The notes under the pieces: model-generated
Seen by the model: only the letters and a program-made list of their open reading frames with translations
Databases searched by the model: none
What the model was told of the DNA's origin: nothing
Translations under genes and position numbers: made by a program
In this document: positions 1-6,312 of the stretch, in pieces
Position numbering within the stretch: the first letter of the stretch is position 1
How the letters are laid out: the number at the start of each line of letters is the position of its first letter
Origin: an archaeon
Lineage (GTDB): Archaea > Nanobdellota > Nanobdellia > SCGC-AAA011-G17 > GW2011-AR17
Length of the DNA: 9,601 nucleotides
Assembly (NCBI GenBank): GCA_023245975.1
Contig: JAHFJF010000026.1
Coordinates: 1 to 9,601 of the forward strand
Reading direction: 5' to 3'

Positions 1-2
1 TA

Positions 3-107
3 ACAATTCCACCAGTAGTATTGGGAGTTGTCCTAGGTGCATATGGCATTTGGCTTTTCGTAGTTGCATTCAAGCTGTTCAGGCTAAGATCAATGGGTTA
101 TGCTTAA
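3..107 (+). CDS. C-terminal end of a membrane protein (partial)
   Basis: An open frame enters from the left edge and ends at TAA 105-107. The 34 visible residues are one strongly hydrophobic stretch (TIPPVVLGVVLGAYGIWLFV, then VAF) followed by a short basic end (KLFRLRSMGYA), which reads as a last transmembrane helix with a positively charged tail, probably cytoplasmic. The pattern resembles the final helix of YIP1-type membrane proteins, but too little is present to assign a family, so that is only a guess. It lies 56 bp upstream of pcn on the same strand. pcn has its own TATA box in that gap, so the two need not be co-transcribed. Confidence 0.6.
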   Translation, partial: TIPPVVLGVVLGAYGIWLFVVAFKLFRLRSMGYA

Positions 108-130
108 ACTAATTCTAAAATACCACAATT

Positions 131-140
131 CATATAAATA
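131..140 (+). promoter_or_regulatory. TATA box of pcn
   Basis: CATATAAATA is a good archaeal TATA element. Its centre lies about 27-28 nt before the pcn ATG at 164, so transcription should begin at or within a few bases of the start codon. There is no Shine-Dalgarno sequence in the short stretch before the ATG, which agrees with a leaderless mRNA. Confidence 0.65.
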
Positions 141-163
141 AGATTAAGATTACGAACTGAAGC

Positions 164-907
164 ATGAAATTACTCCTCGCAGAACCAAGATTGCTTAAGG
201 AAAGCATAAACATCATTTCTGAGTTGGTTAATGAAGTAACTTTGAAAGTCAGCAAGGAGAAAATAGAATTACTATCAATGGATCCTGCAAATGTCGCCAT
301 GGTGGATTTCAAATTATTGGCTCCTGCATTTGTCGAATACGATGTTAAGAAGCCAGTCTCACTATCTGTATCATTGGAAGGATTAAAAGCAATTTTAAAA
401 AGATCAAAGCCTACAGATGCAGTGCAGTTAAGCTTGGATGAAGACAGGAACAGGCTGAATGTTGATTTAGTGGGCGATACAAAGCGCTCATTCACATTAT
501 CATTGTTGAACATAGATGAAAATGAGGTAAATATTCCAAAATTGTCATATGCAGCAAAAGTTGAGTTGCCATCATCAAAATTGGATGAGGCAGTAGAAGA
601 CATGAATGTTATAGCAGAATCTGTAGCATTTGTTGCTGAGCCTAACAAGTTCACAGTCAAGTGCGAAAGTAACCTTTCGGATGCAAAAGTAGACTTGTCT
701 GGCGCAGATACTTTGGTTGAATTAAGCGAAGATAAATCAAGCTCAAAATATTCTATTGAATACTTGAAGAAAATGGTGGCAGGCTGCAAGGTAGCAGATA
801 CGGCAGTGTTGCAGTTTGGAAACGATTATCCATTAAGGATAGAATTTTTAGTTCTAGACAAATTAAAATTAGGGTTTATTCTTGCGCCAAGAGTCAGCAA
901 CGATTAA
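164..907 (+). CDS. pcn: DNA polymerase sliding clamp (PCNA)
   Basis: This is the archaeal PCNA, a ring-shaped homotrimer that encircles DNA and tethers the replicative polymerase, FEN1, ligase and other PIP-box proteins. The 247-residue length is typical of the family. Visible signatures are the N-domain motif SMDPANVAMVDFKL (residues 38-51), the interdomain connector around residues 117-128, the C-domain motif FGNDYPLRIEF (218-228), and the LAPRV segment near the end (240-244), which belongs to the surface that receives PIP boxes. Both halves of the two-domain fold are present and no motif is broken. The ATG at 164 fits the TATA spacing and gives the usual N-terminus (MKLLLAEPRLLK). The gene stops 9 bp before the end of the convergent DUF2203 gene. 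Most non-crenarchaeal archaea have a single PCNA, so this is probably the only clamp, which is an inference. Confidence 0.97.
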   Translation: MKLLLAEPRLLKESINIISELVNEVTLKVSKEKIELLSMDPANVAMVDFKLLAPAFVEYDVKKPVSLSVSLEGLKAILKRSKPTDAVQLSLDEDRNRLNVDLVGDTKRSFTLSLLNIDENEVNIPKLSYAAKVELPSSKLDEAVEDMNVIAESVAFVAEPNKFTVKCESNLSDAKVDLSGADTLVELSEDKSSSKYSIEYLKKMVAGCKVADTAVLQFGNDYPLRIEFLVLDKLKLGFILAPRVSND

Positions 908-916
908 TTTTACAGT

Positions 917-1309
917 TCATTGCAGCATGGATATCGGCTTTCTTCCAGCAGCACCAGTATCTAATTCATGCCAAGAACTAATCTCATCTTCACCTAAGGA
1001 ATAGCAAAGAAATATTTCCCTGCCATTGAATTTAGAATAAAAATCAATTAATCCAAGACCGGGATCTTTAACTATGCAGCCTAATATCAAAAGATTCTTT
1101 AGTTCCTTGTGCAGCTCAAATGAAAGCCTATAATATTGCTCAGAAACATTTATCATATGAAAATAGGACATGAAATCATCATCAAATGTTATTTGCACTC
1201 CTTCTATTTCTTCAATGCATTGCATTATGCCGGCAACTTTTTCAATAATTGGCTTGACTGTTTCAAGGGTGGCATTCGCCTCTTCAACTGTGAAATATTT
1301 CTTTTCCAC
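917..1309 (-). CDS. DUF2203 family protein
   Basis: A 130-residue protein of the DUF2203 family, which is widespread in archaea and some bacteria and has no established function. Family hallmarks are the N-terminal YFTVEEANATLETVKPII (residues 5-22), a central helical region, the VKDPGLGLIDF segment (80-90) and the C-terminal block GREIFLCYSLGEDEISSWHE (96-115) followed by the LDTGAAGRKP tail. The conserved Trp-His pair (113-114) and Gly-Arg (122-123) are retained. The start is GTG (1307-1309). There is no in-frame ATG between it and an upstream TAG eight codons earlier, and a TATA box lies at the leaderless distance. It is soluble, with no signal peptide or membrane segment. It sits 65 bp downstream of the SDR gene on the same strand but seems to have its own promoter. 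I cannot give it a biochemical role. Confidence 0.9.
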   Translation of the reverse strand: MEKKYFTVEEANATLETVKPIIEKVAGIMQCIEEIEGVQITFDDDFMSYFHMINVSEQYYRLSFELHKELKNLLILGCIVKDPGLGLIDFYSKFNGREIFLCYSLGEDEISSWHELDTGAAGRKPISMLQ

Positions 1310-1330
1310 AAAAAGATATTGGCGAATGAA

Positions 1331-1340
1331 CTATTTAAGT
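1331..1340 (-). promoter_or_regulatory. TATA box of the DUF2203 gene
   Basis: Read on the minus strand this is ACTTAAATAG, preceded by a purine-rich stretch (CGGAATA) that could serve as a BRE. Its centre is about 27 nt upstream of the GTG start at 1309, which supports GTG as the real start and a leaderless transcript. Confidence 0.5.
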
Positions 1341-1350
1341 ATTCCGAAGC

Positions 1351-1363
1351 AAAAAAGAATTAT
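1351..1363 (-). terminator. Oligo-T tract after the SDR gene
   Basis: On the minus strand, 11-24 nt past the SDR stop codon, the sequence reads TAAATAATTCTTTTTTGC, with a run of six T. Archaeal RNA polymerase can terminate at such U-rich tracts without a hairpin, and no stem is visible here. It lies just before the DUF2203 TATA box, consistent with separate transcription of the two genes. Confidence 0.35.
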
Positions 1364-1374
1364 TTACAAAGAGA

Positions 1375-2169
1375 TCATAATTTATACAATCTTTTCTCAA
1401 GTATTTTCCTTTTTATCCACATATAACAGCCAGGAAGGAAATTTTTTAATCTTATCCGGTATTTTGCTTGCAGTGGCACAACAGTCATAAACTCTTTTTT
1501 CCCAATAGATTTTAGTATGGCTCTCGAAACAAATTTAACATCCATCATTTTCATTTTGCCATTGGCGTAGGAAGTATTCTGGTAAGAGGGATTGTTTGTG
1601 AAAAATTCAGTCCTTGTCCTTGCTGGGCAGAAAACAGAGACATGTACCCCTTTATTTCGAAGCTCAAAATATAAAGATTCGGATAACCCTATCAAGGCAA
1701 ACTTGCTTGCCGAATATGCTGCAGAGTTTGGCACTCCTTCCAATCCTGAAACAGAAGATACATTAATTATGCGTCCATGCCTGTTCTTCAGCATACTGGG
1801 AAGAATTGCTTTTATTAAATTAACCGCACCATTGTAGTTTACCAACATTATATCATTTATTTCCTTGATAGGGACCTTTTCAAATTCGCCCTGGACATTA
1901 AATCCAGCATTATTTACCAAGATATCAACTGCCTTGAAGTCATTTAATATTTTAACAATCGTTTTTTGGACTTTGTCGGCATCCGAAACATCACAAATAT
2001 AAATATTGGATTCTGCATTCCCCAAAAGCCGCTGTGTCTCCTCAAGTTTTTCTTTTCTCCGCGCAATTAAGGCAAGCTTTGCTCCATGCAATGCAAGATC
2101 TGTGGATAGTTGCCTGCCTATTCCGGATGATGCACCAGTAATTACAACTACTTTGCCCCTGAAGTTCAT
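1375..2169 (-). CDS. Short-chain dehydrogenase/reductase (classical SDR)
   Basis: A 264-residue NAD(P)-dependent oxidoreductase with a Rossmann fold. The cofactor loop TGASSGIG is at residues 11-18, the NNAG motif at 86-89, and the catalytic set is N111, S139, Y152 and K156 (YSASK). Two arginines at the end of the second strand (R37, R38) favour NADP(H) over NAD(H); this is inference from the family. The PARTRTEFF segment (182-190) is the usual start of the substrate-lid loop. The substrate cannot be told from sequence; the overall pattern resembles general DltE/YqjQ-like SDRs. The last 30 or so residues form a basic extension with a hydrophobic patch (FLPGCYMWIKRK) that could touch a membrane. 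The ATG at 2169 puts the Rossmann motif at the normal distance and lies about 26 nt downstream of a TATA box. The gene is divergent from ktrB. Confidence 0.92.
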   Translation of the reverse strand: MNFRGKVVVITGASSGIGRQLSTDLALHGAKLALIARRKEKLEETQRLLGNAESNIYICDVSDADKVQKTIVKILNDFKAVDILVNNAGFNVQGEFEKVPIKEINDIMLVNYNGAVNLIKAILPSMLKNRHGRIINVSSVSGLEGVPNSAAYSASKFALIGLSESLYFELRNKGVHVSVFCPARTRTEFFTNNPSYQNTSYANGKMKMMDVKFVSRAILKSIGKKEFMTVVPLQAKYRIRLKNFLPGCYMWIKRKILEKRLYKL

Positions 2170-2189
2170 TTGATTGAGCGATATTCCTT

Positions 2190-2199
2190 AATTTAAAAA
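2190..2199 (-). promoter_or_regulatory. TATA box of the SDR gene
   Basis: The minus strand reads CTTTTTAAATTAAGG here. The AT core is centred about 26 nt upstream of the ATG at 2169, predicting a leaderless or near-leaderless transcript. It shares the 73-bp divergent intergenic region with the separate ktrB promoter. Confidence 0.55.
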
Positions 2200-2213
2200 G
2201 CTTTGTAGTAGAA

Positions 2214-2224
2214 TTTTTATATAT
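2214..2224 (+). promoter_or_regulatory. TATA box of ktrBA
   Basis: TTTTTATATAT is centred about 24-26 nt before the ktrB ATG at 2243. A purine-rich GTAGAA just upstream may be the BRE. The spacing predicts an mRNA starting at or very near the ATG. The promoter should also serve ktrA, which has none of its own. Confidence 0.6.
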
Positions 2225-2242
2225 CACTGCTAAAACTGTATT

Positions 2243-3601
2243 ATGCTTGATTTCCTGCCTCAAGAGCTGCTTAAAAAGAGATTCCATCCAGTACACCTGA
2301 TTGTAATAAGTTTTGCAGTAATTATACTTCTAGGATCCCTTCTGCTTTATCTCCCGATATCACAACAAAAAGAATATAGTATTTCTTATGTAGATGCATT
2401 ATTTATCTCTACCTCTGCAACGGATGTAACAGGCCTTGTCTCAGTAGATGTAAATAAGACATTCTCCACATTCGGCAAGGCAATAATACTTTTATTGATT
2501 CAAATCGGCGGCTTGGGCTATATGGCTATTGCCACTTTTGTTTTCTTGGTTATTGGTAAGCGCATAACACTTAAGCACCGCCTTTTCTTTGGTGAAAGTT
2601 TTAACAAGCCTAATCTTGCCCAGATAATTATTTTCGCAAAATATATTTTTGGCTATGTCCTCATTTTTGAATTCATGGGGACATTCCTGCTATACCTTAG
2701 ATTCTCATCAATAATGAATCCGTTGAATGCAGTTAAGCATGCTATTTTCCTTTCAGTTTCTGCCTTCAATAATGCAGGCTTTGACCTTTTTGGAAGTTTC
2801 AAGAGCCTGACAATCTTTCAGCATGACCCATTTGTGTTGATAATAATATCATTTCTGATCATATTTGGCGGGCTTGGGTTTATAGTGCTAGGGGAGGCTT
2901 CAGACATATTAAGGAAAAAGAGAAAAAGATTCTCATTGCATTCGAAGATTGCGATAATTACAACAATATTTCTCATCGTTATTGGGACTATTTTTATTTT
3001 TGCGGCAGAAAGCCAGAATGGTTTAAGTATTGGCAGCTTCGGTTTAAGCTCTAAAATATTAAATTCATATTTCCAGTCTGTCACTTCAAGAACTGCAGGA
3101 TTCAATTCTTTAGACATTGGCACAATGACAAAAGCAAGCCTGCTTTTCCTGATGCTGCTGATGTTTATCGGTGCATCCCCTGGAGGTACTGGTGGCGGAA
3201 TAAAAACTACAACTTTCTCAGTGCTCTTAGCAAATGTTGCATCATCAATTGCAGACAAAGAGCATACTGAAATAATGGGCAGGAGAATTCCATGGCAGGT
3301 TGTAACTAGGTCAATAGCAATATTTTTCTTGTCTCTTGCATTAATCTTCTTTATAAGCATACAAATCTCAACAATAGAATCATTCTCACTACTGAAAATA
3401 ATATTTGAAGTTGTATCTGCCTTTGGGACAGTTGGCCTATCTACAGGAATAACCCCATTATTGGGAGATTTCGCGAAAGTATTATTAATAATCACTATGT
3501 TCATTGGCAGGGTTGGGCCTTTGACTCTTGCAGTATTCTTTGCATCAAAAAAAAGCAGTGGCAAGGTTATGCTGCCTGAAGAAGAAGTCTCTGTAGGATA
3601 A
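2243..3601 (+). CDS. ktrB: K+ (Na+) uptake channel subunit KtrB/TrkH
   Basis: The membrane-embedded ion-conducting subunit of a Ktr/Trk potassium uptake system, 452 residues with about eight to ten hydrophobic segments arranged as four M1-P-M2 repeats. Each pore loop keeps its selectivity-filter glycine: SATDVTGL (G64), SAFNNAGF (G179), TSRTAGF (G286) and SAFGTVGL (G398). The gating loop of the third repeat is GASPGGTGGGIKTTT (310-324), and the conserved arginine in the last helix is in FIGRVGPLT (R424). The C-terminal PEEEVSVG tail is typical of KtrB. Length and start match the family. Asp61 inside the first pore motif is less usual than Cys, Thr or Ser. The gene is followed after 1 nt by ktrA, its cytoplasmic partner, and the pair forms the clearest operon in the window. 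The KtrB label, rather than TrkH, is preferred because of the partner's single-RCK form. Confidence 0.95.
   Translation: MLDFLPQELLKKRFHPVHLIVISFAVIILLGSLLLYLPISQQKEYSISYVDALFISTSATDVTGLVSVDVNKTFSTFGKAIILLLIQIGGLGYMAIATFVFLVIGKRITLKHRLFFGESFNKPNLAQIIIFAKYIFGYVLIFEFMGTFLLYLRFSSIMNPLNAVKHAIFLSVSAFNNAGFDLFGSFKSLTIFQHDPFVLIIISFLIIFGGLGFIVLGEASDILRKKRKRFSLHSKIAIITTIFLIVIGTIFIFAAESQNGLSIGSFGLSSKILNSYFQSVTSRTAGFNSLDIGTMTKASLLFLMLLMFIGASPGGTGGGIKTTTFSVLLANVASSIADKEHTEIMGRRIPWQVVTRSIAIFFLSLALIFFISIQISTIESFSLLKIIFEVVSAFGTVGLSTGITPLLGDFAKVLLIITMFIGRVGPLTLAVFFASKKSSGKVMLPEEEVSVG
3595..3598 (+). promoter_or_regulatory. Weak Shine-Dalgarno-like site of ktrA
   Basis: AGGA within the last codons of ktrB lies 4 nt before the ktrA ATG at 3603. 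ktrA is the one intact gene here with no TATA box of its own, so its start must be reached on a leadered mRNA. Either this weak site or re-initiation after the ktrB stop (3599-3601) is likely to be used. Confidence 0.35.
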
Positions 3602-3602
3602 A

Positions 3603-4256
3603 ATGATAAAGCAATTCGGTGTTATTGGATTGGGGAGGTTTGGGAGTTCTGTAGCAATCACTCTTGAGAAGCTAGGCTACCAGGTATTAGCAATAGACAA
3701 AAACGAATCAAAGGTTGATGCCCTAAAAGACTTTGTAACGCACGCGAAGCAGACTGATGCAACCGATGCAGATGCATTAAAGGAAGCCGGCATTGCAAAT
3801 TGTGATGTTGTAGTTGTTGCAATCGGCGGTGATATGCAAAACAGCATTCTTACAACAATGGTATTAAAAGACATGGGGACAAAAAGAATAATTGTAAAAG
3901 CAAGTAATGCAATGCATGGTAAAGTAATAGAAAAAATCGGTGTGGAAAAGATTGTTTATCCGGAAAAAGACACCGGAATAAGGATCGCACACCAATTAGT
4001 CTCAAGCAATATCCTAGATTTTATACAAGTCTCATCAGATTATTCAATGGAAGAAATAAAAATCTCTGAAGATCTAAAAGGCAGCACTCTAAAAGACTTG
4101 AACCTTAGGAAAAAATATGATATAGAAGTATTGGCAATAAAAAGAAGAGACAAACTGGTATTGGTCCCGCATGCTGAAGAAGAGTTAATACTGAATGACA
4201 TCCTGATAATCATTGGAAAGACCGAGAATGTAAGGGAATTCGAGAAAAGTTTTTAA
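3603..4256 (+). CDS. ktrA: K+ uptake regulatory subunit KtrA/TrkA (RCK protein)
   Basis: The cytoplasmic nucleotide-binding subunit that assembles as a ring under KtrB and gates it. Residues 1 to about 120 are a Rossmann-like RCK_N domain with GLGRFG at 9-14 and an acidic residue at the end of strand 2 (D32), as expected for binding NAD(H) or ATP/ADP. The block from residue 74 (IGGDMQNSILTTMVLKDM) to IVYPEKDTGIRIAHQL (117-132) is strongly KtrA-like. An RCK_C domain fills about 140-217. At 217 residues with one RCK pair, it is KtrA-sized rather than the double-length TrkA of enterobacteria. The start is 1 nt past the ktrB stop, so translation is probably coupled. Its TAA at 4254-4256 interlocks with the stop of the convergent DJ-1 gene. 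Confidence 0.95.
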   Translation: MIKQFGVIGLGRFGSSVAITLEKLGYQVLAIDKNESKVDALKDFVTHAKQTDATDADALKEAGIANCDVVVVAIGGDMQNSILTTMVLKDMGTKRIIVKASNAMHGKVIEKIGVEKIVYPEKDTGIRIAHQLVSSNILDFIQVSSDYSMEEIKISEDLKGSTLKDLNLRKKYDIEVLAIKRRDKLVLVPHAEEELILNDILIIIGKTENVREFEKSF

Positions 4257-4261
4257 TTTTT
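4250..4261 (+). terminator. Oligo-T terminator of ktrBA
   Basis: TTTTTAATTTTT spans the ktrA stop codon: five T, then AA, then five T. There is no hairpin. In archaea such a tract can end transcription. It lies in the last codons of the oppositely transcribed DJ-1 gene and would limit read-through antisense to it. Confidence 0.4.
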
Positions 4262-4771
4262 GAATAATGCATCTACTAAAGCATGGCCAAATTGTTTGGC
4301 AACTTTCGGGCTTGTGGCAGTAATTATCTTTCCATCCCTAGCAACATCTACTGGCATATATCTCGCTCCATTCTCTCTTAATGACTTAACGGCATCTGGT
4401 GATGGAAAAACAGTTGCTTTTATATTATTTAAAACTCCAGATTTTGCAAGCACTATCCCGCCAAGGCAGATTGAAGCAAGAAATTTACCGGCTGCTTTTG
4501 CCTCATGCAATACTTTTGACACTTCAGGATAATTAGCCAATCCAGGACTTCCTTGGCCGCCTACAACTACAACAAGATCATAATCTGAAGTTTTAACATC
4601 CTCTACTGCCAAATCAGGCTTAATCTCTAATCCCAGCATTCCTTTTGCAGTTTCTTTTGAAATGCTTGCAACAAAACATTTAGCGCCATTCAATTCAAGT
4701 ATGTTCTTTGGTTCTAACAACTCCTCATCACGAAAATTAGTCTGCGCAATAATGAACAATGCCTTTTTCAT
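4253..4771 (-). CDS. DJ-1/PfpI family protein
   Basis: A 172-residue DJ-1/PfpI-superfamily protein (class I glutamine amidotransferase-like fold). The nucleophile elbow is ASICLGG, with the reactive Cys at 102. The Glu that normally contacts it is in FRDEELLEP (E17), and the VVVVGGQGSPGL loop is at 67-78. Position 103 is Leu, whereas PfpI and Hsp31 proteases carry His (C-H-G), so a PfpI-type catalytic triad is doubtful. A DJ-1-like role in handling glyoxal or oxidative damage is more plausible, but unproven. The start chosen is ATG 4769-4771. A TTG nine bases upstream would add three residues, but the TATA box centre is 27 nt from the ATG and only 18 nt from the TTG. Its stop overlaps that of ktrA, and its promoter sits just past the rtcB stop. 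Confidence 0.9.
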   Translation of the reverse strand: MKKALFIIAQTNFRDEELLEPKNILELNGAKCFVASISKETAKGMLGLEIKPDLAVEDVKTSDYDLVVVVGGQGSPGLANYPEVSKVLHEAKAAGKFLASICLGGIVLAKSGVLNNIKATVFPSPDAVKSLRENGARYMPVDVARDGKIITATSPKVAKQFGHALVDALFKN

Positions 4772-4794
4772 ATTAACCAAAAATAAACCACGTG

Positions 4795-4802
4795 CTTAAA
4801 TA
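4795..4802 (-). promoter_or_regulatory. TATA box of the DJ-1 gene
   Basis: On the minus strand the sequence reads GGGTAATCTATTTAAGC: a purine-rich stretch followed by TATTTAAG. It lies between the rtcB stop (4805-4807) and the DJ-1 start, about 27 nt upstream of ATG 4771. This gives the gene its own promoter and favours the ATG over the upstream TTG. Confidence 0.55.
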
Positions 4803-4804
4803 GA

Positions 4805-6259
4805 TTACCCTTTGATATTTCCCAGAGGAATTAGTCTAATAATCTTCTTTGAAATCCCGGCCTTATCTATTGTATCGATTACTTCATTTATGTCCTTGTA
4901 AGCTATGCCTGCTTCTTCAGCTAATCCAGCATAAGAGACAGATTTTACATAAATCCCTTTAGCCTCCATATCTTTTTGCAATTTCTCGCCTACGACTTCA
5001 TGCTTCGCTTTTGTTCTTGACATCGTTCTTCCAGCACCATGCGCAGTAGAATTAAAAGTTTCAGATGCAGAATTAGTGCCAAGCAAAAGATACGAACCTG
5101 TTTCCATTGAACCGCCAATTATTACTGGCTGCCCTATTTTTTTATATTTCGCAGGCAACTCCGCAAAGCCAGGGCCGTAACTTCTTGTAGCACCTTTTCT
5201 ATGCACAATTAGCATTCTCTTTTTCCCGTCAATAACATGCTCTTCGAATTTAGCAATATTATGCGCAACATCGTATATCTGATGCATGCCTAAATCTTCA
5301 GCAGACTTGCCAAATACCTGAGAAAAGCATTCCCTAATTCTATGTAATATTACCTGCCTGTTCGCAAAAGCCATATTGGCAGCGCATGCCATTGCCTTGT
5401 AATAATCTTGTCCTTCTTGACTTTTGAATGGAGCACATGATAATTCACGATCTGGAACAGTAATCCCATACTTCTTCATGGCGACTTCAAAAACTTTCAG
5501 ATAATCAGAAGCCACCTGGTGCCCAAATCCACGAGAACCACAATGAATCATCACGCATATTTGATTTGGTTTATCAATTCCTAATTTTTTAGCAATTTCC
5601 TGATTAAAAACATTTTCTTTTTTAACTACCTGGATTTCTAAATAATGATTTCCGGAACCTAATGTGCCCAACTGGTCTATGCCACGTGCTACTGCCCGTT
5701 GTGATATCTTGGAAGAATCAGCACCTTTAATGCAACCATTTTCTTCGGTAACTTCCAGGTCCTCCTTCCAGCCATATCCATTATCAATGCACCACTTAGA
5801 ACCTTTAACCAAGATGTCATTGAATTGAGTTTTATCCACTTTAACAAAACCTTTGCACCCAACACCTACTGGAACAGACTTGAATAGTGTATCCACAAGT
5901 TCTTTGAGTTTTGGTTTTACATCTTCATAAGTAAGATTAGTTGTAACCAAACGCATTCCGCAATTTATATCGAAACCGATACCTCCAGGTGAAATAATGC
6001 CTGTTTCTGCATCAAAAGCAGCAACACCACCAATGGGATAACCATATCCCCAGTGACCATCACTCATGCAAAAAGCATATTTCTGTATCCCTGGCATGCA
6101 GGCGACATTGGTTATTTGTTCAAAAACTCCATCATCCATTTCTTTGAGCAGCTTTTCAGAGGCATAAATTCTTGCAGGAACCAGCATTCCTTTCTTATAA
6201 GTAATTGGAATCTCCCAAACAAAATCATTTATCTTTTTAATTGACTCTGGAACGGCCAT
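4805..6259 (-). CDS. rtcB: RNA-splicing ligase RtcB
   Basis: The GTP- and Mn2+-dependent ligase that joins 2',3'-cyclic phosphate (or 3'-phosphate) and 5'-OH RNA ends; in archaea it ligates tRNA exons after intron removal. It has 484 residues, the normal full length. The metal ligands are all present: D97 and C100 in GFDINCGMR, H205 in GSGNHYLE, H239 in VMIHCGSRGFGHQ, and H333 in YDVAHN. The histidine that becomes guanylylated is H407 in TAHGAGR. These positions closely match those known for Pyrococcus horikoshii RtcB. No intein interrupts the DINC site, which holds one in P. horikoshii. The start chosen is ATG 6257-6259. A GTG at 6277 would add six residues, but it lies only about 10 nt from the TATA centre, too close to be transcribed from it. 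No archease gene is next to it. It is divergent from mtnP. Confidence 0.97.
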   Translation of the reverse strand: MAVPESIKKINDFVWEIPITYKKGMLVPARIYASEKLLKEMDDGVFEQITNVACMPGIQKYAFCMSDGHWGYGYPIGGVAAFDAETGIISPGGIGFDINCGMRLVTTNLTYEDVKPKLKELVDTLFKSVPVGVGCKGFVKVDKTQFNDILVKGSKWCIDNGYGWKEDLEVTEENGCIKGADSSKISQRAVARGIDQLGTLGSGNHYLEIQVVKKENVFNQEIAKKLGIDKPNQICVMIHCGSRGFGHQVASDYLKVFEVAMKKYGITVPDRELSCAPFKSQEGQDYYKAMACAANMAFANRQVILHRIRECFSQVFGKSAEDLGMHQIYDVAHNIAKFEEHVIDGKKRMLIVHRKGATRSYGPGFAELPAKYKKIGQPVIIGGSMETGSYLLLGTNSASETFNSTAHGAGRTMSRTKAKHEVVGEKLQKDMEAKGIYVKSVSYAGLAEEAGIAYKDINEVIDTIDKAGISKKIIRLIPLGNIKG

Positions 6260-6281
6260 CTTTAGGTTTTTAACCACAAAA

Positions 6282-6290
6282 TATTATAAA
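6282..6290. promoter_or_regulatory. Shared bidirectional TATA element of rtcB and mtnP
   Basis: TATTATAAA has the perfect palindrome TTATAA at 6284-6289. Its centre (6286.5) is 26.5 nt from the mtnP ATG (6313) and 27.5 nt from the rtcB ATG (6259). On the minus strand it reads TTTATAAT, preceded by purine-rich AGAAAGG. No second TATA box is visible in the 53-bp gap, so the same element probably supports transcription both ways, yielding leaderless mRNAs. Confidence 0.6.
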
Positions 6291-6312
6291 CCTTTCTAAT
6301 ATCCCAAATAAA

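Noticed and set aside
130..789. A 219-codon open frame on the minus strand
   Set aside because: It lies antisense to pcn, is dominated by Ser, Phe, Thr and Asn, has no family motif, and pcn is certain.
1136..1490. Two overlapping plus-strand frames of about 100 codons
   Set aside because: They are antisense to DUF2203, the gap and the SDR 3' end, have no promoter or motif, and overlap each other.
2818..3564. A 248-codon open frame on the minus strand
   Set aside because: It is wholly antisense to ktrB, whose filter motifs are intact. Its hydrophobic look is only the complement of membrane-segment codons.
5940..5985. Possible intein at the RtcB DINC site
   Set aside because: RtcB in some archaea has an intein here, but the sequence runs straight through GFDINCGMRL with no insertion.
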